A stretch of 64,000 nucleotides of DNA. It comes from Eutreptiella sp. 'Long Island Sound 2002' (taxonomy: Eukaryota; Euglenozoa; Euglenophyceae; Eutreptiales; Eutreptiaceae). A model generated the notes under the pieces. The model saw only the letters and a program-made list of their open reading frames with translations, was not told where the DNA came from and did no database searches. The DNA lies in contig OZ038381.1 in assembly GCA_964036045.1 (NCBI GenBank), positions 64,046,242-64,110,241 of the forward strand. Direction: 5' to 3'. How positions within the stretch are numbered: position 1 is the stretch's first letter; each line of letters starts with the position of its first letter. The position numbers and the translations under genes were made by a program. Of this stretch, positions 56,880-64,000 are shown piece after piece.

Positions 56880-58310
56880 CCCACAGCAGGGCGGGGGGTT
56901 GTACCCTAAGGGGGCTGCTGGGGGGGGGGTTTGCTATAGTTGTATCGCACAACGGGAAATGAACAAATTGGTCTCGAAAATCACATGTTGCAGTTAGCTT
57001 GTGCTGAACGGCTTTCCTCTATGGATGACAGGGTTTTTTGTTTTCAGGTGCCATTTGAGCCGGACTGCAGGCCTAGGTTGCATCATGTGTCAACATTTGA
57101 GGGGAAATGGCCCCATTTTGTCGCATCCTGTGTCCATCTGTCTCATTTTATGCAAGCAATCCGCTGTCCAACGCAGATTAACGAGAATATTGCAGCAGGA
57201 GGACGTGGAAGAATGAAGCAAGATTGATATGTGAATTTTATGGATCCAGATTCGTTGAAGTTTAAAAGACTGATGACCACTTTGTCCTGAGTCTTTTCGC
57301 TATCTGTTGGTCACAGTTGATGGGTCAAGTTATCAACACATTTAGGTTTGTGTTTAGGCACATGAATGTACGAGGGTGTTGCATTCTGCTTGGCGGGGCA
57401 AACATGTATTTTACAACAGCAGTGCAACATGATCTTGGCTCCAAGTGGTGGTTGTTGAAAGGTATCAGTGCATTTGCTTACGTACATTACACAGTGAGTG
57501 ATGGTCATTTGGCTTTTTTGCAGTACTTCCATCGTATGGCAATGCTGTGGAAGGGTCTTGGTGATGTGATGGTGTCTGGACCTGCCATAACAAAGACTGA
57601 CGTGTGTCTAATTGTCAACATTCAAGAACTTGCATTGGGCATTTGTGCTTCTCACAAAAACAGATGTGAAAATAGTGCTGTGCAAACCACTGGATGCCAA
57701 CCATGAGGGGCAGCCTGGCTCAGATCCCCCCCCCCCCCCCGCCTGCTCGGAGTGGCCAAAATGTTGAGAAGGTCCGAACCACATTTGACCCGTACGGAGT
57801 TTGTTAAGCGAGGTTGTTAGATCAATTGCAAGCACGGGCACCATGTACTTTGCTTTTTTGGGGGCCATTCGCGTCGCATACTGTGATCGGTGATATCGCA
57901 TGTTCAACACTTTGTAAAATCATCATTTTGGGAGATAGATATATCTCCCAATGTTGTTTTTAGTTTGATCATTCTGCTCCCCTCGACCCGAGACCCCAGG
58001 CATTGGTTAGATGGTCTAAGAATCAAAGTATTCGGGACCTGGGTCTAAATCAATGCGCAGCGGCCACGATATGCAAAAAAGATTTTGCCCCTATCCCACC
58101 CCACGCCACCGCAAAAAATGTTACGTCGGAAGAAGGGGGCGGAACTCTTGTGCTACATACAAGACAACGTCCAGGTCTGTCAAAAAAACCCTCGGATCTT
58201 ACTAAAAACATCTTTTTTCTACGAAAAGCCCTCTGCACATTTACTACCCTCCGCACCCCCGATATTTTTTACGAAAAGAACCCCATTGCAAAAACGAATT
58301 TCCCCCGCGA
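56880..58310 (+). other. low-repeat spacer with two possible exons
   Basis: After a polypyrimidine tract and acceptor TTTTTTGTTTTCAG (about 57034-57047) an open segment reads VPFEPDCRPRLHHVSTFEGK then WPHFVASCVHL. This faintly recalls the H-x-F-x-H..G.W region of Usb1-type RNA phosphodiesterases, but too little is present to call it. A second ORF at 57317-57706 (KWWLLKGISAFAYVHYTVSD inside) is open for 129 codons and unassigned. A C run at 57727-57740 interrupts the region. Confidence 0.25.
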
Positions 58311-58319
58311 ATGCACAAG

Positions 58320-61060
58320 TCACATAGCAATTGTGCCCTCTCACTGGCCCCGGAGAAGGCAAGGGTGGGGCAACCATTCACTTTGTCCCCTTTGTTGGAG
58401 ACCCCTGGGAATACAGGGGTTAGGTAGCAATCCCGCCCTTTTGTGGGCCTCCAAGAAGCGAAAGGTGAAACGGCCATATCTCATTCTTACCATTTGTTTT
58501 GAGACACCCAAGAATGAAGGGGTTACATAGCAATTTTGTCCTCTTGTGGGCCTCCGAGAAGGCATGGGCGAGGCAGCCATTTTTTGTTTTGTCGCGTTTG
58601 CTGGGAAGCTCCGAGAATGCAAGGGCTATGTAGTAGTTGTGTCCTTTTGTGGGCTCCTATAAGGTACCCCTACCCCTACCTAGAAGGTACCCATTCCCGT
58701 ATTTAGGAGGTAGGGGTCAGGCAGCCACTTCTGATTTTGTCCTACTTCTTGGGCATCCCCGAGATTGTAGAGGCTACATGGCAAACCCGCTACTTTGTGG
58801 GCCTTTGAGAAGGAGGCGGTGAGGCAACCACTTCTGATAATGTTTGCTATGGTGTCAACCTCCGAGAACACAAGGGTTACGTAGCAATCTTGCGAGCTGG
58901 TGGGTTTTTGAGAAGGCAGGCGTGAAGTAGGCACTTTTGATTATGTCCCCTATGTTGGGACATTGTAGGGGCTGTGTTACCCATCTCCCTTTTTGTGGGC
59001 CCCCAATAAGGAAGAGGTGATGTAGCCGCTTCTGATGGTCCGTTTTGTTGGAGATGCCTGACAATGCAAGGCTACATAGCATCTTTGCTTTCTTGTTGGC
59101 CAGAGACAAGGCAAAGTAACGTAGCCATTTCTAATTTTTCTCTCCAATGTCGGGGACCCCCTTAAATGCAGCCATTACTAAGCAGTCTTGTTGTTTTTTT
59201 GGTCTCCGAAAAGGTAGGCGCGAGGTAGCCAACTGTGATTATGTCTCCTTTCTCCGGGGCACCCGACAATATGGGGGTTTCATTGCAATTCGACTTGCGC
59301 TTGCGGGCCTTTGAGAAGGTGAGGGTGAAGCAAGAAGTTCTTTGTTTTCTCTCTCCACTAGGAACCTCCGAGACTGCAGAGGCTACGTAGTAATTTTGCC
59401 CTGTTGTGGGCACCCGCGAAGTTAGAGGCGAGACAAACGCTTTTGGTTTTGTCCTTTTTGTTACACACAGCGAAAAAGCAAGAGTTACGTGGCGGAACTA
59501 TGCTCTTGTAGGCCCCTACATAGGCAGAGGTAACGGTGCCATTTCTGTTTGTGTCTTTTAAGCTCGGGACCTCGCACAATGCAGAGGTGATGTGACCATT
59601 CTGGCCGAACGTTGCATTTGTGATTTTTACCTCTTTGATGGGGACCCCCCAGAATGTAGAGTCTAGGTAAGAAGTCTGCTATCTTGTGGGTCCACGAGCA
59701 GGCAACATTGGGGCAACCATGTTTGCTGATTTCTTTTTTGTTTGCAGCCTCCGAAAACGGACGGGCAAACATGATGGAGCAGCTTCTAATTTTGTCTTCT
59801 TTTGTGCGGCCGTCTGTGAATGTAGGGGCTATATAGCAATTTTACCCTCTTGTAGGCCCAAGAGAAATGAAACTGATGTCGCCGCGTCTGATTTCGTACC
59901 CATTGTCGGAGACCGCAGAGAATGTTGTGTTCACGTACCGATTTTGTTGTCGTTCGCGTGATCCAGAAGGTGGAGGTGAGGTAGTAATTTCAGATTAGTT
60001 CTTTCTTTGTAAGAGAATCCTAAGAATATGGAGGTTATGTAGCAAGTTTACCTAATTATGGGCTCTTCGAAAAGAAGCGGTGAAGAAGTTATTTTTTTCC
60101 TTTTCTGTTGAGGAAGCCGGTACCCGCGGTGGCTACGTAGCGGTTAGGTCCTGTTGTGGGGAGCCGAGAAGGTAGGACTGAGACACCCGCTTTGTATTAT
60201 GTCCTCTTCGTTTGTGACGCCCGAGAATGTATGGGCTATGGAGCAATTTTGCTTTCTCGCAGGCCAGGGTGAAGGCAGAGTGAGGTAGCCAATGCTGATT
60301 ATGTCCCTAATGATTTGGAGCCGCGAGAGTGAGGGGGTTCTGTAGCCATTCTGTGTTCACGTTGGGCCTAAGAAGGCACGGGCGAGGTAGCCACTTCTTA
60401 CCTTGTCCTCTTTCATACGGAACCTAGAAAATATTAAGCCTTGGTTGCAGTTTTGCCTTCTTGTAGGATCCGGAGGAGGCATTAGTGAGGCAGCCATTTT
60501 CAATCTTTTGTCCTATCTCCTATCTTTGCACCCTTTTGAAAGGTACGGCTTGCACCGCAATTAGGACTCTTTTGAGCCTTTGGGAAGGCAGGGGTGAGGA
60601 GGGTACGTCCGATTTTGTCACTTTTCTACAAACACCGGAGAGTGAAGGGGCTACCAAGCAATTTAGACCTCTCTGCTGGCCGGGACAAGGCACACTGAGT
60701 TAGCCCCAGATGGTTTTGTCCTTCTTGTTGCCGACCGTCGAGGATGGCACATTTACTTAGCAACCCTCTTGTCCTTTAGACCTCTGAGAAGGCAGGGTTG
60801 GGGCGGCCACTTCTGATTGTGTCCTTTTTCTAGAGGACCTCGAAGAATAAAGAGGTAGGGTAGTAGTTGTGCTCTCTTTTGGGCCTTTGCCAAGGCAAGA
60901 GTGAAGGAGCCATATTACTTTTTTTCCGTTTTGTTGAAAGACCTACCCAATGCAGCATTCATATAGCAAATTAATTTTGTTTAGGCTCCCTCAGGAGGCA
61001 AAAGTAGGCCAACGACCTCTCACTTTGTTGACTTTTTTGGGGACCGGTAAGATTACAGGG
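58320..61060. repeat. old, diverged array related to the ~109-bp satellite
   Basis: A period near 105-115 bases persists (GAGAATGCAAGGGTTA, TAGCAATTTTG, CTTGTGGGCC, GAGAAGGCA, GTGAGGTAGCCACTTCTGAT), but individual units differ widely and decay further toward 61 kb. Around 25 units can be followed. ORFs in it are incidental. Confidence 0.85.
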
Positions 61061-61265
61061 TATATCTAGGTTAGCGCGGCTCAAGTTGCATTGTCAAAAA
61101 CGACGGAAAAAGGTAGGAAAATGACAGGTTTCAAAAGGCAGCAAATAATAATTGTTTTGATAAATAATTCTGAACCGTCGCGAACCAGTATGGCGAAATA
61201 AATGTTTTTATAAGAATGACATGTACCATGGGCGAGACACGGAAAAATATTGTTTTGTGACCACT

Positions 61266-61289
61266 CTTTGCGCGAGTCCTCGCGCAAAG
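61266..61289. repeat. GCGCGAG..CTCGCGC palindrome, copy 1 (perfect)
   Basis: CTTTGCGCGAG, TC, CTCGCGCAAAG: two perfect 11-base arms around two bases. Related copies are at 61494-61515 (AGCGCGAGGCCTCACGCAT), 61552-61573 (TTTGCGCGCGGCCTCGCGCAA) and 63946-63966 (TGCGCGAGGCCTCCCGCAA). Confidence 0.85.
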
Positions 61290-61493
61290 ACTTTCATTTG
61301 TGTCAGATTAATGTACTACAGCACAACGCATTAGGCAGGTTGTCGAAAAATAGAACCCTGTCGTATTTATACACGTAACTTAGTACCATTATCAGGATGG
61401 AGTGATAGAAATGGATCTATTAACGAATAAATTTCAATAATGGTGTACCCAAGAATCTTAAAAAGTATAAATGTTCCGAAACAAAATGTAGTT

Positions 61494-61573
61494 TCAAGCG
61501 CGAGGCCTCACGCATGGAATGGCGCCTGAGAAACATTAAAGTTTGGGTGATCTTTGCGCGCGGCCTCGCGCAA
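61494..61573. repeat. GCGCGAGGCCTCGCGC palindromes, copies 2 and 3
   Basis: Two imperfect palindromes of the same family lie 58 bases apart, in an otherwise AT-rich stretch just upstream of the long reading frame at 61.67 kb. Confidence 0.8.
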
Positions 61574-61671
61574 TGGATGTCATAAGCGCTCATAGAAACA
61601 AAAAATGGAACAGATCCACCAACTACACAGCATGTGCATTCCCTTGATGCGGCGCTGCTGGATGGGCGCCC

Positions 61672-63945
61672 ATGCAGGTCCCGCCGGCATCTCCAGTTTT
61701 CATATGTGGTCACCGCTGGCTTCACTGCCCAACAGCGATGGTAGTGCGCCGCAACTGGGTACCGCAATTAGGATTAACTAGTCAAATGTGGGACCACCAG
61801 ACATTTACAGTTAACCGGAAATGGTGCATGCGACAAGCGAATCATCAAATAATTGGTCGCGCGAAAACTGTGTGACCGGTGTATGTTTCAAAGCGAAGAA
61901 AGTTTTTCAAATAGCAATTTTTACGTAGATACAGTTACACAATTTTTTTCCAAAGCAACAATGCCCCTACGACAGAGGTGGACCTTGAGAAGACACTGGC
62001 CGCAGCATCTGGAGTTTTCCGCGATTTCTGCTCAGAGGAACCGCCGTATCACACGGCAGAAGAATTGTGGGAAGGGCTAAAACAGGGGTACGAGGGCGCG
62101 CGATTGATGTTTGTGTTTTTTCTGCGTCTGCGCAAAAATGAACGGACACATTGCAGCGTCGAAAAGGCGATTGCGGCAGAGGGCAAGAGATGGGTTGGTG
62201 TTTTGATAAAGAAGGCCTGGCGCCTTTATTTGCTGATGCGCCGGGGCGCAGTTCCATACTAGGGAAAACCAAAGTCAGTTGTTGTGATAGAGGGAAGTAG
62301 GGCGCAGCGTTGCATTTTAGCAAGGTCAGGCCTGGCGCGATATAGCGCACCTTCAGTGAAGGAAAAGGCCGCAGTCAGGTTACAGACTACATGGAACAAA
62401 ATACACCAGCAGTGGGTTGTGTTATGGATGGACAACTGGTACAACAAACAATTTACCACAAACCCTGACAAGAACGACAAAAGCCTTAACGCAACAACGT
62501 TGGCCTTTTTGCTACTGCGGGATGCACCGCTCTACTGTCATGGTCATCCTAGTCTGGAAGAGCTTGAACGGCGTGTTCTTGTTGTTGCACGCATGCTGGG
62601 GAACACCGAGGGAACGTTTGCACGTATCATGCGCGATCTAGGATTTGCAAGCACGCGGCCTGTTGTGCGAAACATTAGGGCACCGCTTGACATTATTCGC
62701 CCTGTGCCTGCCAAGAGACCACATTGGCGACCCCTTTGTCTAAGCAAAGAAGAGGTAAGCGGCAACGTATCGCTTCTTAACGTACTGCAATTCACCAGGG
62801 ACTTGGCACAACACACGCGACCAGTTGTCCCTGTTTTATGTGATGAGAACATCCATTACCGCATTTGTAAAATGATGTATGGTGAAAAAACAACGGGTTG
62901 AAATGTCCGGCTTTTTTGGCGTTCACACCCTATATTATATGGTTTCTGGCACGCGTACAAATTTTGCGTTATACAAACATTTCGCTCATTTTGGCCGGCT
63001 GTGACTTTTTTCCGTAAAGGTTTGCTGCGCAGCGGTGACACAGTCCCCTGTTTTCCCAAGCTGATCACAATGGAGATAACTATTGGTGCCCTGCTGTTGG
63101 GTATGGGCCCCCACATACGGCGCCTTAACAGAAAATGTCATTCCCTTGGGTTGGCACGTCCAGCAAATCGGCGAGGTCGCCTCCGGTACGCTGTGTGTAA
63201 AGCCATGCAGGTTCTGTTAACACCATACTGTCCTATGTTACTATACCTAGGACACCTCGTTAGGCAGTGCAATTGGGCTGGGGAGACGGCCAACACGCGT
63301 GTTTTTGCTTCCGAGGGATTGCAAATCGTTATGTGTCTTTTGGACCGTTTGAACGTGGGGGACACACTTTTAAAGTACGATAGCACTGTTGCAACCGTGT
63401 TATTGTGCCACACTGCATGGCACACAGCCATGCCTGGACAGGCTTTTGCCGAGGAGTTTTGTGAAAGTCTGCTCTCCAGCCTTGTGACAAAGAAAGGCCA
63501 AAACAGGGGTGCAGTGACAGCTGAAGACGTTGACGATCTGTACCATCTAATCACTATCCGGAAAGAAGGTCACAGGGTGAACGTCTGCAAAATCTCCAAT
63601 TCCTTCCTCAATTCCGTGCGTTAGCGGTTAACTGCTTACTTGAACGCAGAGCGGGTATATATACCTTGGGTTAGGTGGTGTGCGGAGCCTACTTGTACAA
63701 TCCAGGCACATTGGCCGCGCAGGGGTGTACCTAACTTTCCACCGTCTCGTCTAATTGCAAAGGGTTCTAACCACTACAAACAAGTCCTTGTGTCTGTGTT
63801 GGTAGTGCTGACGCAGCAAGGGCCGCTAAAGGCTGGTTTTAACAGAAAATTGTCCGAGCTGATCCCCCAACGCAGAGTGGTGGAGGAGCAGAGAGAGGCT
63901 GACACGATGCGCAACGTTCGAAGAAGATTGGAGAGCATGCAGTGA
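61672..63945 (+). CDS. long reading frame of an unrecognised protein family, interrupted by TAG and TGA
   Basis: All segments are in frame 1 with no shift: 61672-61872, then TGA 61873; to TAG 61912; to TAG 62260; to TGA 62899; to TAG 63622; ending TGA 63943-63945. Text reads smoothly across each break (for example LMRRGAVPY, TAG, GKPKSVVVIEG; and KISNSFLNSVR, TAG, RLTAYLNAERVYIPWVRW). Noteworthy motifs are WVVLWMDNWYNKQFTTNPDK near 62416, LDIIRPVPAKRPHWRPL near 62686, LCDENIHYRICKMMYGE near 62838, LYGFWHAYKF near 62935 and VRQCNWAGE near 63265. Basic, Trp-rich and Cys-poor, it resembles a repetitive protein family of protist mobile elements as I remember it, but I cannot name it. The upstream start is unclear, and the first TGA may mark an older 5' limit. 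Confidence 0.5.
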
Positions 63946-63966
63946 TGCGCGAGGCCTCCCGCAAAC
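63943..63966. repeat. GCGCGAGGCCTC palindrome, copy 4, at the end of the long frame
   Basis: It begins within the terminal TGA (TGATGCGCGAGGCCTCCCGC) and so lies directly after the coding end. With copies 1-3 on the other side, it brackets the reading frame. Confidence 0.65.
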
Positions 63967-64000
63967 AGCGTGAAACAACAGGTTATTACACCCCCTCTCT

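Noticed and set aside
57050-57227. Usb1-like phosphodiesterase exon
   Set aside because: Only a loose G.W..H-like resemblance over ~30 residues. The paired HxS catalytic motifs are not visible.
63655-63664. TATATATA promoter in the last kilobase
   Set aside because: It lies inside the continuous reading frame (ERVYIPWVRW), so coding explains it.
61672-63945. TGA read as Trp in this genome
   Set aside because: TGA is the terminal codon of the retrotransposon ORF2, of transposase copies 1 and 2 and of the long frame itself. Only two internal TGAs support the idea.

Overview
This 64 kb window is eukaryotic and is almost entirely repeats and mobile elements. It has apparent GT..AG introns, LINE-type and LTR-type retroelement proteins, a Ulp1-type peptidase, DNA-transposon-like genes and several satellite families with higher-order structure. 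There are no operons, no recognisable tRNA or rRNA genes and no CRISPR arrays. The base composition is patchy: the retroelement at 27.8-36.7 kb is very GC-rich, while some spacers are AT-rich. My best reading is a large, repeat-dense genome of an alga or other protist. I cannot name the species from sequence alone.

Layout. 1-2.3 kb: the 3' part of an intron-containing gene of unknown function. 2.1-8.1 kb: two direct copies of a transposase-like unit, the first nearly intact and the second decayed, followed by the C-terminal half of a diverged third transposase. TTCGTACGAA fold-back arrays lie on both sides of the first two. 8.36-8.99 kb: an 85-bp tandem array abutting a severed C-terminal domain. 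9.5-10.2 kb: short AT-rich repeats and a 105-bp array. 10.25-12.1 kb (minus): an LTR-retrotransposon gag-like gene. 12.5-13.95 kb: GCCCGTTTTC palindrome clusters around a small ORF pair. 13.95-17.06 kb: a ~109-bp satellite. 17.1-18.4 kb: a Ulp1-like peptidase gene whose tail is homologous to the severed domain at 9 kb. 18.4-22 kb: nothing recognisable. 22-24.6 kb: broken reverse transcriptase, RNase H and aspartic-protease fragments. 24.6-27.8 kb: a diverged ~180-195-bp satellite.

27.80-36.74 kb (minus) holds one non-LTR retrotransposon of about 8.9 kb, inserted in that satellite with a 22-bp target-site duplication. It carries an ORF1 with a coiled coil, a 2A-like motif, an AP-type endonuclease, a reverse transcriptase and a C-terminal zinc finger. 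36.74-39.6 kb resumes the satellite, then spacer. 39.63-56.87 kb is a 17 kb array of a 48-bp satellite with nested 2.55, 2.36 and 0.96 kb higher-order duplications. 58.3-61.06 kb is an old, diverged array resembling the 109-bp family. 61.7-63.95 kb is one long reading frame of an unrecognised protein, bounded by GCGCGAGGCCTCGCGC palindromes.

The most intriguing signal is that several unrelated coding units are interrupted in frame by TAG, rarely TAA, at places where the protein plainly continues. In the retrotransposon I count fourteen such codons and no internal TGA in the frames I follow. This fits UAR read as Gln, programmed readthrough, or biased decay of CAR codons. There is counter-evidence: three genes appear to end at TAA or TAG at the position where their homologues end. 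A second general feature is that most frameshifts sit in G, C or T homopolymers, so some may be sequence error.
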